Of a stretch of DNA of 64,000 nucleotides, positions 9,595 to 18,768 are shown in pieces (within the stretch, counting starts at the first letter, position 1; every line of letters begins with the position of its first letter). The notes beneath the pieces are model-generated. The model saw only the letters and a list, made by a program, of their open reading frames with translations, searched no databases and was not told where the DNA came from. Origin of the DNA: Rhodocyclaceae bacterium (lineage in GTDB: Bacteria; Pseudomonadota; Gammaproteobacteria; Burkholderiales; Rhodocyclaceae); contig JAVBXY010000012.1 of NCBI GenBank assembly GCA_030824275.1, positions 51,151 through 115,150 of the forward strand, in the 5' to 3' direction. The translations under genes were made by a program, and so were the position numbers.

Positions 9595-11553
9595 ATGCAG
9601 CGTCGCCCCATCGCCACCGCCCTTGCCTTTTCCGCTGTACTGATCGCCCCGCTCGCCACCGCCGGACAGGTCGCCGGCAAGAACCCGGACACGGTGACCG
9701 CCATCGAATTCACGCCGACACCGGCGCCGGCCAGCGCGGCCGAAATGGTGAGCACCTACACCCGCTCCAGCGCCATCGTCACTTACTCCAGCGGCGCACG
9801 CAAGATCTTTCCCCTCTCCCACCACACACTGTTTCAAGCCGGCCAGCGCATCGGCACGGGCGAGGCGGGGCTGGTCGTTGATGCGCATGGCAAGCCGATC
9901 AGCGCGTCGGCGGCCAGCGATGCCGGCGAGCAGGCCAAGGGGCCCTTCCATGCCTATGCCCCCGACGGCAATTCGCTGATCCGCATCAAGGACGGCAAGC
10001 TCGAAAAGCTGTTCCTTGTTACCCACTATGAATACCACACCGACGCACCACTGGTCTCGGGCAAGGGCATGACGGAGCTTTACGCCAGACTGCCCGCCGC
10101 CATGAATCTGACCACGCTGAACCAGGACAAGAAGAGCGGCAAGCTCAAGGCCACGCAGCTTGCCAACATCGACATGAGCGGCGTCGGCGGCCTGTGGATT
10201 CCCTGCGCGGCCTCGCTGACGCCGTGGAATACACATCTGGGCGGCGAGGAATACGAGCCCAACGCGCGCCAGTTCGAGACCGTGCCACTGGCGCCGATGA
10301 ACCTCTACCTCGGCACACCCGGCAAACGCGCCGACGAGGGCGGCGCCAACCCCTACCGCTACGGCCATCTGGTCGAGGTAAAAGTCGGCGCTGGCGGCAC
10401 GGCGACAGTCACCAAGCGCTATGCCATGGGCCGGTTCTCCGGCGAACTGGCGGAGATGATGCCGGATGAGCGCACCGCCTACATGGGCGACGATGGCCGC
10501 GACATGATGATGTTCATGTTCGTCGCCGACCAGCCGCGCGACCTTTCCGCCGGCACGCTCTACGCCGCGAAGTGGGAGCAACGCTCGGCGGACAACGGCG
10601 GTTCGGCCAGTCTCAAGTGGATTCGCCTTGGTCATGCCAGCGAGGCCGAGATCAAGGCACTGCTTGACCGTGGCATCAAGTTCTCCGACATCTTCGAGAC
10701 CGCGACGGCGACAGATGCAAAAGCAAAGCCCGAGCAGTTCAAGGACTTCAAACCGGTGTTCGCCTATGAAGGCACCAGCGTCGGTGGAAAACCGGAAGTC
10801 GCCTACCTCAAGCTCAAGCCGGGCATGGAAACAGCGGCCGCCTTTCTCGAATCGCGACGCTACGGCGCCTTGCTCGGCGCCACCAGCGAATTCACCAAGA
10901 TGGAAGGCGTGACGCACAATCCGGACGACCGCAAGCTCTACATCGCCATGTCCTACATCGAGGCAGGCATGGTCGACGGCCAGAACGGCGAAAGACCACA
11001 GGATCACATCAAGCTCAAGGGCGACGCCAAGGATCTCGTCTGTGGCGGCATTTATCAGGCCCATCTGTCCGGCGCGCAGAAAGACCACATGGGCGAGGCG
11101 ATCAAGAGCGAGTGGGTCGCGACGACAATGGATGCCCTGCTGCTGGGCGCCAAAAAGCCCTTCGGCCAAGTCCAGGGCGCTTACGACAAGTGCGATACCG
11201 AGCGCATCGCCAACCCGGACAACATCAAGTACTCGCCCGCGATGCGCACCCTGTTCATCGGCGAAGACTCCGGCAACCACCTGAACAACTTCCTCTGGGC
11301 GCTGAACCTCGATTCCGGTCAAGCGACGCGCCTGCTATCGGCCCCGGCCGGTGGCGAACACACAGGATTGCAAGTGCTTACCGATCTGAGCGGCCACAGC
11401 TACATCATGAGCAACATCCAGCATCCGGGTGCGGCGATGGATCTGAAAAACTATCCCGACGCCATCAAGGTGGAGCTGCGCAAGAAGATCGACCAGCGCG
11501 GCAGCGTCGGCTACCTCGGCGGCCTGCCGGCCATCGGCGCAGCTAAACACTGA
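9595..11553 (+). CDS. exported PhoX-like (DUF839) protein
   Basis: A 652-residue protein with an N-terminal signal peptide (about 1-23, ending in ATAG) and a long DUF839/PhoX-type region. PhoX-family enzymes are Ca/Fe-dependent periplasmic phosphatases with a beta-propeller. The C-terminal segments GVTHNPDDRKLYIAMSY, LFIGEDSG and LSAPAGGEHTG are the recognisable family blocks. I see no twin-arginine pair followed by the usual Tat core, so export is probably by Sec. Phosphatase activity is inferred from the family only. The gene stands alone and ends before a strong terminator. Copy 4 of the dispersed motif encodes KVGAGGTA. Confidence 0.8.
   Translation: MQRRPIATALAFSAVLIAPLATAGQVAGKNPDTVTAIEFTPTPAPASAAEMVSTYTRSSAIVTYSSGARKIFPLSHHTLFQAGQRIGTGEAGLVVDAHGKPISASAASDAGEQAKGPFHAYAPDGNSLIRIKDGKLEKLFLVTHYEYHTDAPLVSGKGMTELYARLPAAMNLTTLNQDKKSGKLKATQLANIDMSGVGGLWIPCAASLTPWNTHLGGEEYEPNARQFETVPLAPMNLYLGTPGKRADEGGANPYRYGHLVEVKVGAGGTATVTKRYAMGRFSGELAEMMPDERTAYMGDDGRDMMMFMFVADQPRDLSAGTLYAAKWEQRSADNGGSASLKWIRLGHASEAEIKALLDRGIKFSDIFETATATDAKAKPEQFKDFKPVFAYEGTSVGGKPEVAYLKLKPGMETAAAFLESRRYGALLGATSEFTKMEGVTHNPDDRKLYIAMSYIEAGMVDGQNGERPQDHIKLKGDAKDLVCGGIYQAHLSGAQKDHMGEAIKSEWVATTMDALLLGAKKPFGQVQGAYDKCDTERIANPDNIKYSPAMRTLFIGEDSGNHLNNFLWALNLDSGQATRLLSAPAGGEHTGLQVLTDLSGHSYIMSNIQHPGAAMDLKNYPDAIKVELRKKIDQRGSVGYLGGLPAIGAAKH
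10380..10403 (+). repeat. 24-bp dispersed motif, copy 4
   Basis: Begins AAAAGTCGG and ends GGCACGGC on the plus strand, inside the PhoX-like gene in the KVGAGGTA frame. Confidence 0.93.
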
Positions 11554-11569
11554 GTCAGCCCTGAACAAG

Positions 11570-11608
11570 CGTGAGGCGAGTGGGATTTCCCGCTCGCCTC
11601 GCGTTTTT
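11570..11608 (+). terminator. rho-independent terminator after the PhoX-like gene
   Basis: Arms 11570-11584 and 11589-11603 pair over 15 positions, two of them G-U, around the loop ATTT, and are followed by TTTTT. It starts 17 bp after the stop codon and lies between convergent genes. The T-run serves the plus strand only. Confidence 0.9.
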
Positions 11609-13096
11609 CTAGCTGAAGGACTGCACGAAGAAATTGACCACGAGGTAGTCGCCGCCGTCCTCGATGGTCTCGCGCGGATGCAGGCGAGCGCGCAAGCCAT
11701 CGAGGGGGAACAGCAAGGCGACCTTTTCCTCCAGTGCAGCGGGCGCCAGCACCATGCGCGCGTATTCGCCGACCTCGGGCACATCGAGCAAAATCGCCTC
11801 GGTCTGAAAACCGCCGGCGTCGGCCACCACCGCGCGCGGCGTCTTCGACAGCGTCTCTATGCCTACGGCGCCCTCGTTGGGGCCGCTGCGGGCATAGCGG
11901 CGAATGATGCCGAGCAACCAGTTGTCGCCGCCCTCGGCCTGCATGCCGATCAGGGCGCCGATGCGTATCCAGTCCTTGCGCGAGATCGGCACCTGGGCGC
12001 CCATGCCGCCGAGGCTGACATCGTCCACTACCCAAGATTCGACGCCCAGATCGCCGCGATCCCCGGCCATGCGTCGATGGATGGCGGCAAGCTCGTGGGT
12101 CACATCCAGCCGGGAGGTGACGCGATGGCGGGCGTGGGTTCGCATCGGCGGCGTCGGCCCCCAGCACAGGGCCAGATGCTCAAGCACAGGGATAACAGCT
12201 TCCGGCGGGTACTGGTCACCGAGCGGGATACCCGGCGGCACGCGAAGCTCGGCGCGGATCTGCTCGATGGTCTGCGTCACCGCCTCGATGGCCCGCGTGC
12301 CGTTGAAGAAACGCAGGGTCGCCGTAACTTCCGGCAGCTTGGCCAGGCGCGTCGGCGGTAGCGGCTTGGCGGCATCGACCCAATACACGTTCTCCGGCTT
12401 CACTTCGCGAATCAGCGAGAAGTGGGGCAGGAAATAGGCGATGAAGCGCTCGGCGATCTCGATTTCCAGCGGAAGCAGATTGTCCATCGATGAGGACTGG
12501 AAGACCAGGGCCTTCAGGTATTCGGCCTCGATGCAGGTCTCCGCGCCGCCGGGGTAAAGCACGATAGGCTTCTGCGCGAGCTTGGCATCGACGGCGGCCA
12601 GATAGACGCCACCGAGCGTGGCCCAGAATTCGGCATCGATCGGGCCATAACGAAACTGATCCCACTTCAGCCGCGCCGCCAGGGAGTGCACCAGCCGGCC
12701 GTAGAGCATCGGTAAGTGGGGTTTGACGGCTTCAGCCTCTTTTTCCGGCAAGCGATAGCGGGCCAGGCAATCGCTGTAGGCAGCCACCACATGCCCCCAG
12801 TAGGCATGATTGATTCCCCACAGACGGGACTCCAGGGCGCGGTTGCCGCGGCCCTGGGCGAGATAGTCGCGCCCCAATCGACGCGCCGGCACGATCACAG
12901 CCTCGTCGATCTGAAGGACCAATTCGAGACGCTGGGAAAGTTTGAAACCCGCGGTCGCCACCAGCGATTCGAGCCAGTTACCGGCCTCCTCGACGGCCGC
13001 CTGCGGTTCATGGGCCGCCAATTCGGCCAGGATGCGCTTGGCCTCGCGCGGGTCGGCGAGCGGGTGGTCGGGCTTGCTGGAGAAGAGGCCGAGCAT
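11609..13096 (-). CDS. PilZ-domain protein with large N-terminal region
   Basis: A 495-residue cytoplasmic protein. The last third holds a plausible PilZ c-di-GMP site: RVTSR at about 325-329, then DVSLGG at about 359-364. The N-terminal 300 residues are helical, rich in Leu and Ala, and I do not recognise a family in them. I chose ATG 13096 (MLGLFSSKP) because the longer reading overlaps the divergent thyA; no strong ribosome binding site is visible at either start. It is monocistronic, convergent with the PhoX-like gene and divergent from thyA. It probably acts as a c-di-GMP effector, but its target is unknown. Confidence 0.7.
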   Translation of the reverse strand: MLGLFSSKPDHPLADPREAKRILAELAAHEPQAAVEEAGNWLESLVATAGFKLSQRLELVLQIDEAVIVPARRLGRDYLAQGRGNRALESRLWGINHAYWGHVVAAYSDCLARYRLPEKEAEAVKPHLPMLYGRLVHSLAARLKWDQFRYGPIDAEFWATLGGVYLAAVDAKLAQKPIVLYPGGAETCIEAEYLKALVFQSSSMDNLLPLEIEIAERFIAYFLPHFSLIREVKPENVYWVDAAKPLPPTRLAKLPEVTATLRFFNGTRAIEAVTQTIEQIRAELRVPPGIPLGDQYPPEAVIPVLEHLALCWGPTPPMRTHARHRVTSRLDVTHELAAIHRRMAGDRGDLGVESWVVDDVSLGGMGAQVPISRKDWIRIGALIGMQAEGGDNWLLGIIRRYARSGPNEGAVGIETLSKTPRAVVADAGGFQTEAILLDVPEVGEYARMVLAPAALEEKVALLFPLDGLRARLHPRETIEDGGDYLVVNFFVQSFS

Positions 13097-13163
13097 GGGG
13101 GTGTGGGGCGGGGGCTGTGTGGGTAAAATGCCCGATTGATTATAAGTCCCCAAGCCCGCCGCC

Positions 13164-13958
13164 ATGCGCCCCTATCTCGACCTGATGCGCCACGTGCTCG
13201 ACCACGGGCACGAAAAATCCGACCGCACCGGCACCGGCACGCGCTCGGTGTTCGGCTGGCAGATGCGCTTCGATCTCGCCGACGGCTTCCCCCTGCTGAC
13301 CACCAAGAAGCTGCATCTGCGCTCCATCATTCACGAGCTGCTGTGGTTCATCAAGGGCGACACCAACATCGCCTACCTGAAGGAAAACGGCGTGCGCATC
13401 TGGGACGAATGGGCCGACGCCAACGGTGACCTCGGCCCAGTCTATGGCCATCAATGGCGCCACTGGCCCGACGGCAAGGGTGGCGAGGTCGACCAGATCA
13501 CCCAGCTCATCGAGGGCATCAAGAAGAATCCGGACTCGCGTCGCCACATCGTCAGTGCCTGGAACCCGGCCGATATCCCGCAGATGAAGCTGCCTCCCTG
13601 TCATGCGCTGTTCCAGTTCTACGTCGCCGGCGGCAAGCTCTCCTGTCAGCTCTACCAGCGCAGCGCCGACATCTTCCTCGGCGTGCCCTTCAACATCGCC
13701 TCCTATGCCCTGTTCATGCAGATGGTGGCGCAAGTTTGCGATCTGGAGCCCGGTGAATTCGTCTGGACCGGTGGCGACTGCCACCTCTACTCCAATCACC
13801 TGGAGCAGGCCCGCCTGCAACTCTCCCGCGAAACGCGAACGCGGCCGGTGATGAAACTCAACCCGGCGGTGAAGGACATCTTCGCCTTCCGCTACGAGGA
13901 CTTCAACCTCGAAGGCTACGATCCGCATCCGCATATCGCCGCACCCGTAGCCGTATGA
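13164..13958 (+). CDS. thyA: thymidylate synthase
   Basis: Converts dUMP to dTMP using methylene-tetrahydrofolate. The 264-residue length equals that of E. coli ThyA. The catalytic cysteine lies in [20 protein letters not shown] binds substrate phosphate and [18 protein letters not shown] binds dUMP. The stop overlaps the glk start (ATGA), so thyA and glk are translationally coupled although their roles differ. folA, which regenerates tetrahydrofolate after ThyA, lies about 15 kb downstream at the end of the glycogen operon. Confidence 0.97.
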   Translation: MRPYLDLMRHVLDHGHEKSDRTGTGTRSVFGWQMRFDLADGFPLLTTKKLHLRSIIHELLWFIKGDTNIAYLKENGVRIWDEWADANGDLGPVYGHQWRHWPDGKGGEVDQITQLIEGIKKNPDSRRHIVSAWNPADIPQMKLPPCHALFQFYVAGGKLSCQLYQRSADIFLGVPFNIASYALFMQMVAQVCDLEPGEFVWTGGDCHLYSNHLEQARLQLSRETRTRPVMKLNPAVKDIFAFRYEDFNLEGYDPHPHIAAPVAV

Positions 13959-14854
13959 TTCTGGCCGCCGACATCGGCGGTACCCAAAGCCGCTTCGGGC
14001 TCTTCGACGGCGAGCGCCTGGTTCTCGAACGCCGTCTCGCCAGCGCCGACTTTCCCGACTTTCACTTCGCCCTGGCCACATTTCTGGCCGAGACCAGGAA
14101 TGCCGACATCCGCCGCGCCTGCTTCGCCGTCGCCGGCCCCATCGATGACGACGGTCGCTCGGCACACCTGACCAATCTGCCCTGGCGGGTCAATGCCGCC
14201 GCGCTGGAACGGGACTTCGGCCTGCCGCGCATCATCCTCGCCAATGACTTCGCCGCCGCCGCCCTCGGCGCGGTAACAGCCGAGGCGGCGCAGCGTATCG
14301 AACTGCAAGCCGGCGGAGCACTCGCCGCCGCGCCACGCCTCGTCATCGGTGCCGGCACCGGGCTCGGCATGGCCATTGTCCTGCCCGAGGGTGACGGCTG
14401 GCGCATCGTCCCCGGCGAAGGCGGCCACATCGCCTTCGCCCCGTCGGACGAGCAGCAGGCAGCCCTATGGGCCTTCCTGCGCCAGCGCCATGGCCGCGTC
14501 ACCTGGGAGCGTGTGCTGTCCGGTGCGGGACTCGCGGCGATCCACGAATTTCTTACCGGCGAGCAATGTTCGGCGAAAGACGTCGGCACGGCGGCCGTAG
14601 AACTATTCCTTTCGGCCTATGGCGCCTTTGCCGGCGACATGGCACTGGCGACGCTGGCGCGCGGCGGCGTCTTCCTGGCGGGAGGCATCGCCGCCAGGCG
14701 CAGCGCGGCTTTCGGCGCCGGAAATTTCCTCGCCGCCTTCAATGCCAAGGCGGAACATGCCGCCATCGCCGCGCGAATGCCGGTTTGCATCGCCGCCGAT
14801 CCGGCCCTCGGTTTACGCGGGGCAAGGCTCCTGGCCGACCTTGCGAATACTTGA
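13955..14854 (+). CDS. glk: glucokinase
   Basis: Phosphorylates glucose to glucose 6-phosphate with ATP. The 299-residue protein begins with the phosphate-binding [13 protein letters not shown] block and carries [20 protein letters not shown] and the C-terminal [12 protein letters not shown] segment of the bacterial Glk family. It follows thyA with an ATGA overlap. Its product feeds the glycogen cluster that begins 400 bp downstream. Copy 5 of the dispersed motif lies in reverse orientation and encodes RRLASADF without changing length relative to E. coli Glk, as far as I can align by eye. Confidence 0.95.
   Translation: MILAADIGGTQSRFGLFDGERLVLERRLASADFPDFHFALATFLAETRNADIRRACFAVAGPIDDDGRSAHLTNLPWRVNAAALERDFGLPRIILANDFAAAALGAVTAEAAQRIELQAGGALAAAPRLVIGAGTGLGMAIVLPEGDGWRIVPGEGGHIAFAPSDEQQAALWAFLRQRHGRVTWERVLSGAGLAAIHEFLTGEQCSAKDVGTAAVELFLSAYGAFAGDMALATLARGGVFLAGGIAARRSAAFGAGNFLAAFNAKAEHAAIAARMPVCIAADPALGLRGARLLADLANT
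14031..14054 (-). repeat. 24-bp dispersed motif, copy 5
   Basis: On the minus strand it begins GAAAGTCGG, one change from the consensus, and ends GAGACGGC. It lies in glk against the gene's direction and encodes RRLASADF on the coding strand. Confidence 0.9.
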
Positions 14855-14930
14855 TTCTCATCAAGAAACTGCAATGGGATAAGCGCAATATGGGTTCGCA
14901 ATACCTACAAGAATTTTTGAGGAGACACCC

Positions 14931-15245
14931 ATGCCAACAGCAAAACCCAAAGTCACCAAAGCCACTGCCGCCACGAAAAAGCCGGCTACCAAGCCTGTGG
15001 TGGAGAAGAGCAAGCCCGTAGCGAAGAAAGCGGCCGCCCCCAAGACGGCGAAGCCCGCGCCGCGCACAACGAAGGCCAATGGCAGCTCCCCAGTTTCACT
15101 CGAGCAACGGGCGAATTATGTAGAGGTAGCCGCCTATTACATCGCCGAGCGGCGCGGTTTTGCACCGGGCGATCCGCTTGCCGACTGGACAGCGGCAGAA
15201 GCCGAAGTAGATCGGCTGCTCGCCAGCGGACACTTCGGCGCTTAA
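14931..15245 (+). CDS. DUF2934 protein with histone H1-like tail
   Basis: A 104-residue protein with two parts. Residues 1-50 form a Lys/Ala/Pro/Thr-rich basic tail resembling histone H1 or bacterial HU-extension tails. Residues about 60-100 form a DUF2934 domain (YYIAERRGF, then DWTAAEAEVDRLLA). DUF2934 is common in bacteria, often beside glycogen or stress genes, and has no settled function. GAGGAG lies 8 bp before the ATG. It sits between glk and glgB. The basic tail suggests nucleic-acid binding, which is an inference only. Confidence 0.8.
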   Translation: MPTAKPKVTKATAATKKPATKPVVEKSKPVAKKAAAPKTAKPAPRTTKANGSSPVSLEQRANYVEVAAYYIAERRGFAPGDPLADWTAAEAEVDRLLASGHFGA

Positions 15246-15256
15246 TCAACAAAGCG

Positions 15257-17413
15257 TCAGCCGGGCGAGAGTACCAGCGCCGCCAGCGGCGGCAGACTCA
15301 GCGATACGGAAAAAGGCTGCCCCATCCAGGGTAGCGTCTCTGCCTGTACGCCGCCGCCGTTGCCAAGATCGCCACCGCCATAGTGAGATGAATCGCTGTT
15401 GAGCCGCTCCACATAGTTGCCGCCTTGCGGTACGCCCAGACGGTAAGCCTGTCGGGGCACTGGCGTGAAATTGAGCACCACCACCACATGGCGACCATCG
15501 CGGGAGCGACGCAGCCAGCTCACCACCGACTGGTCCGCATCATGGCAGTCGATCCACTGGAAGCCATCGGGAGAGAAGTCGAGATCATGCAAGGCGGGTT
15601 CATGCACATGCAGATGATTGAGATCGCGTACCAGGCGCTGCACGCCCGCATGCAAGGGGTATTGCAGCAGGTGCCAGGGCATTTCCTCGCCGGCACGCCA
15701 TTCCCAGGACTGACCAATCTCCGCACCCATGAACAGCAGCTTCTTGCCCGGTGCCATCATCTGGTAAGCCAGCAGCAGACGCAGATTGGCAAACCGCTGC
15801 CATTCGTCGCCCGGCATCTTGCCCAGCAGCGAACCCTTGCCGTGCACCACCTCGTCGTGGGACAAGGGCAGGACGAAGTTCTCGCTGTAGGCGTAGAGTT
15901 GGCCGAAGGTAAGCCGCTCGTGGTGGTAACGGCGATGGACCGGATCGTTGCGCAGGTAGTCCAGCGTATCGTTCATCCAGCCCATGTTCCACTTCATCGA
16001 GAAGCCGAGGCCACCGAGCCAGACCGGGCGCGAGACCATGGGCCAGGCGGTGGATTCCTCGGCAATGGTCAGCGCGCCGGGAAATTCACCGTGCACCATC
16101 TGGTTCAGCTCGCGCAGGAAACCGATGGCTTCCAGATTCTCCCGACCGCCATGGACATTCGGCGTCCACTCGCCGGCCTTGCGCGAGTAGTCGAGATAGA
16201 TCATCGAGGCCACCGCATCCACCCGCAGGCCGTCCACATGAAATTCCGACAGCCAGTAATGGGCCGAGGACATCAGGAAGCTGCGCACCTCGTTGCGGCC
16301 ATAGTTGAAGACGTGGGTGCCCCAGTCGGGATGCACCTTCTGCTTCGGGTCTTCGTGCTCGTAGAGCGCCGTGCCGTCGAAATGCGCCAGCGCCCACGCG
16401 TCGGCGGGAAAGTGGCCGGGCACCCAGTCGAGGATGACGCCGATGTTGGCCCGGTGCAGTGCATCGATCAGGAAACGCAGATCGTCGGCCTCGCCAAAAC
16501 GCGAGCTGGGGGCGAAAAAGCCTGTGCATTGGTAGCCCCAGGATTCGTCCAGCGGATGCTCCATCAGCGGCATGAACTCGACGTGGGTGAAGCCCTGTTC
16601 GACGAGATAGGGCACCAGCCGCTCCGCCATTTCCTGATAGCTGTAGAAGCGGCCATCGGGGTGGCGCATCCAGCTGCCAGCATGCATTTCGTACACGCTC
16701 ATGGGCGCGTGCAGCCAATCATGCGCAGCCCGCGCCGCCATCCAGTCTCCATCGCCCCAGGCATGGGCGGCCGGCGCCGTGACGCGACAGGCCGTCGCCG
16801 GGCGGCGCTCGAAAGAGCGGGCATAAGGATCAGCCTTAAGCATCACCGTGCCGCTGCCGCGCTGGCGAATTTCGAAACGATACAGTGCACCAGTACCGAT
16901 ATCGGGCACGAAGAGTTCCCATGCGCCGGAAGCGCCGAGGCTGGACATCGGATGCGTACGGCCATCCCAACGATTGAAGTCGCCCACCACCGAGACCCGT
17001 TCGGCATTCGGCGCCCAGACGCGGAAACAGACGCCGGCCACGCCATTGCGGATTTCCGTGAGAGCGCCGAAGCGGCGCCAGGCCTGGCGCAACTGGCCGG
17101 CATTGAACAGATAAAGATCGTCCGCCGGCGGTTGCGGCGGGAAGGCATAGGCGTCATGGCCAACGACATCATCGATACGCAGGCGCCAGGGGCGCGGTGG
17201 CGCGTTCGTCGCGGCGTTGGCTTCAAACAGGTCACTGCCCGGACGCCGGACCAGCGGCATCCAGCTGCCATCGGCCAAGGCCACTTCGACAGATTTCACG
17301 CCGGGACGGAACACCCGCAGGCGCCAGCCCTTGGTGTCGGCGAAGAGACCGAGTACGGCGAACGGATCGTGTTCGCGGGCGGCCAGCAGGGCAGTGCAGG
17401 AAGTATCGGCCAT
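15257..17413 (-). CDS. glgB: 1,4-alpha-glucan branching enzyme GlgB
   Basis: Introduces alpha-1,6 branches in glycogen. The 718-residue protein has an N-terminal CBM48 region and a GH13 catalytic barrel. The nucleophile lies in [10 protein letters not shown], the acid/base in [10 protein letters not shown], and [13 protein letters not shown] carries the third catalytic aspartate. I chose ATG 17413 (MADTSC), since the extension to 17476 shows no similarity. It is transcribed away from glgC, with 95 bp between the starts, so the two probably share a regulated divergent promoter region. Confidence 0.96.
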   Translation of the reverse strand: MADTSCTALLAAREHDPFAVLGLFADTKGWRLRVFRPGVKSVEVALADGSWMPLVRRPGSDLFEANAATNAPPRPWRLRIDDVVGHDAYAFPPQPPADDLYLFNAGQLRQAWRRFGALTEIRNGVAGVCFRVWAPNAERVSVVGDFNRWDGRTHPMSSLGASGAWELFVPDIGTGALYRFEIRQRGSGTVMLKADPYARSFERRPATACRVTAPAAHAWGDGDWMAARAAHDWLHAPMSVYEMHAGSWMRHPDGRFYSYQEMAERLVPYLVEQGFTHVEFMPLMEHPLDESWGYQCTGFFAPSSRFGEADDLRFLIDALHRANIGVILDWVPGHFPADAWALAHFDGTALYEHEDPKQKVHPDWGTHVFNYGRNEVRSFLMSSAHYWLSEFHVDGLRVDAVASMIYLDYSRKAGEWTPNVHGGRENLEAIGFLRELNQMVHGEFPGALTIAEESTAWPMVSRPVWLGGLGFSMKWNMGWMNDTLDYLRNDPVHRRYHHERLTFGQLYAYSENFVLPLSHDEVVHGKGSLLGKMPGDEWQRFANLRLLLAYQMMAPGKKLLFMGAEIGQSWEWRAGEEMPWHLLQYPLHAGVQRLVRDLNHLHVHEPALHDLDFSPDGFQWIDCHDADQSVVSWLRRSRDGRHVVVVLNFTPVPRQAYRLGVPQGGNYVERLNSDSSHYGGGDLGNGGGVQAETLPWMGQPFSVSLSLPPLAALVLSPG

Positions 17414-17467
17414 GGCATGAAGGTTATTTGTTATCGTGGCGATTGTAGCCGCAAGGGAGGAGACACC

Positions 17468-17512
17468 ATGCAGCAAAACAAGAAAGACATGTCGGGGAGA
17501 AGCCGGCGATGA
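17468..17512 (+). CDS. putative 14-codon leader ORF upstream of glgC
   Basis: An ATG at 17468 follows a strong Shine-Dalgarno sequence, AGGGAGGAG (17454-17462). It opens a frame encoding [14 protein letters not shown] that ends in TGA at 17510-17512. The stop overlaps the glgC start as ATGA, the same coupling used throughout the operon, whereas glgC itself has a weaker GGGGAG site. This arrangement suggests a translated leader that feeds ribosomes to glgC. Its peptide is very basic. It may equally be an accidental frame. Confidence 0.45.
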   Translation: MQQNKKDMSGRSRR

Positions 17513-18768
17513 AAACCAGCCATCTGCGCCACGACACTTTTGGCATCGTACTGGCCGGCGGTCGCGGCAGCCGGCTGATGCAGCTCACCGACTGGCGCAG
17601 CAAGCCGGCGGTGCCCTTCGGTGGCAAGTTCCGCATCATCGACTTCACCCTGTCCAACTGCGTGAACTCGGGCATACGCAAGATCGGCGTCGCCACGCAA
17701 TACAAGGCACAAAGCCTGATCCAGCACATCCAGCGCGGCTGGAGCTTTCTCGACGGTCGCTTCCATGAGTTCGTGGACATCCTGCCAGCCCAGCAGCAGG
17801 TGAATGAAAACTGGTACATGGGCACGGCCGACGCGGTCTATCAGAACCTCGACCTGATCCGCCGCAACCGACCCAAGTATGTGCTGGTTCTATCTGGCGA
17901 CCATGTCTACAAAATGGACTACGGCCGCATGCTGTACGACCATGTCGAGACCCGCGCCGACCTCACCGTCGCCTGCATGGATGTGCCGCTGGAAGAGGGC
18001 AGCGCCTTCGGCGTCATGCACGTGGGCGACGACCGACGCATCTCCGCCTTCATCGAAAAGCCGGCAGATCCGCCACCGATGCCGGGCCGCCCGGACCGGG
18101 CGCTGGTAAACATGGGCGTGTATGTCTTCAACGCCGACTTTCTCTACGAACAACTGCTGCGCGACCACGACGACCCGCATTCCTCCCACGACTTCGGCAA
18201 GGACGTGATTCCCCATTGCGTGACGCGTTATCGCAGCATTGCCCACGATTTCGCCCAGTCCTGCGTCGGCATGGATGACTCTGGAATTCCCTACTGGCGC
18301 GACGTCGGCACCATCGATGCCTACTGGGAAGCCAACATGGAACTGACCAAGGTGACGCCGGAACTCAACCTCTACGACGAGGACTGGCCGATCTGGACCC
18401 ATCAGGAGCAACTGCCGCCGGCCAAGTTCGTCTTCAACGATCCCGACCGGCGCGGCGCCGCCATCGACTCGCTGGTCTCCGGCGGCGACATCATCAGTGG
18501 CGCCATCGTGCGCGACTCCCTGCTGTTCTCCCGCGTGCATATCCACAGCCATGCCAGTGTCGAGGAATCGGTAATCCTTCCCGATGTGGATATCGCCCGC
18601 CATGCCCAGTTGCGCCGCGTGGTGGTGGACAAGCACTGCCGCATTCCCGAGGGCATGCGCATCGGCTTCGACGCGGAGGCCGACCGCCAGCGCTTCCATG
18701 TCAGCGAAAAAGGCATCACCCTGGTCACCCCGGAGATGCTCGGACAACAGGTTCACCACATCCGCTAA
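17509..18768 (+). CDS. glgC: glucose-1-phosphate adenylyltransferase GlgC
   Basis: Makes ADP-glucose from ATP and glucose 1-phosphate, the committed step of glycogen synthesis. The 419-residue protein begins with the nucleotide-binding [15 protein letters not shown] and [16 protein letters not shown] blocks, has [12 protein letters not shown] and FIEKP motifs, and ends in a left-handed beta-helix where allosteric effectors bind. It is the first full gene of a seven-gene plus-strand operon and overlaps the next start by one base (TAATG). Confidence 0.97.
   Translation: MKTSHLRHDTFGIVLAGGRGSRLMQLTDWRSKPAVPFGGKFRIIDFTLSNCVNSGIRKIGVATQYKAQSLIQHIQRGWSFLDGRFHEFVDILPAQQQVNENWYMGTADAVYQNLDLIRRNRPKYVLVLSGDHVYKMDYGRMLYDHVETRADLTVACMDVPLEEGSAFGVMHVGDDRRISAFIEKPADPPPMPGRPDRALVNMGVYVFNADFLYEQLLRDHDDPHSSHDFGKDVIPHCVTRYRSIAHDFAQSCVGMDDSGIPYWRDVGTIDAYWEANMELTKVTPELNLYDEDWPIWTHQEQLPPAKFVFNDPDRRGAAIDSLVSGGDIISGAIVRDSLLFSRVHIHSHASVEESVILPDVDIARHAQLRRVVVDKHCRIPEGMRIGFDAEADRQRFHVSEKGITLVTPEMLGQQVHHIR

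Noticed and set aside
9484..11322. A 612-codon minus-strand frame opposite the PhoX-like gene
   Set aside because: The plus-strand frame has a signal peptide, family motifs and a matching terminator; the minus frame has none.
15425..17512. A 695-codon open frame opposite glgB
   Set aside because: It is a shadow of glgB. Only its last 14 codons, which lie outside glgB, are of interest as a possible glgC leader.
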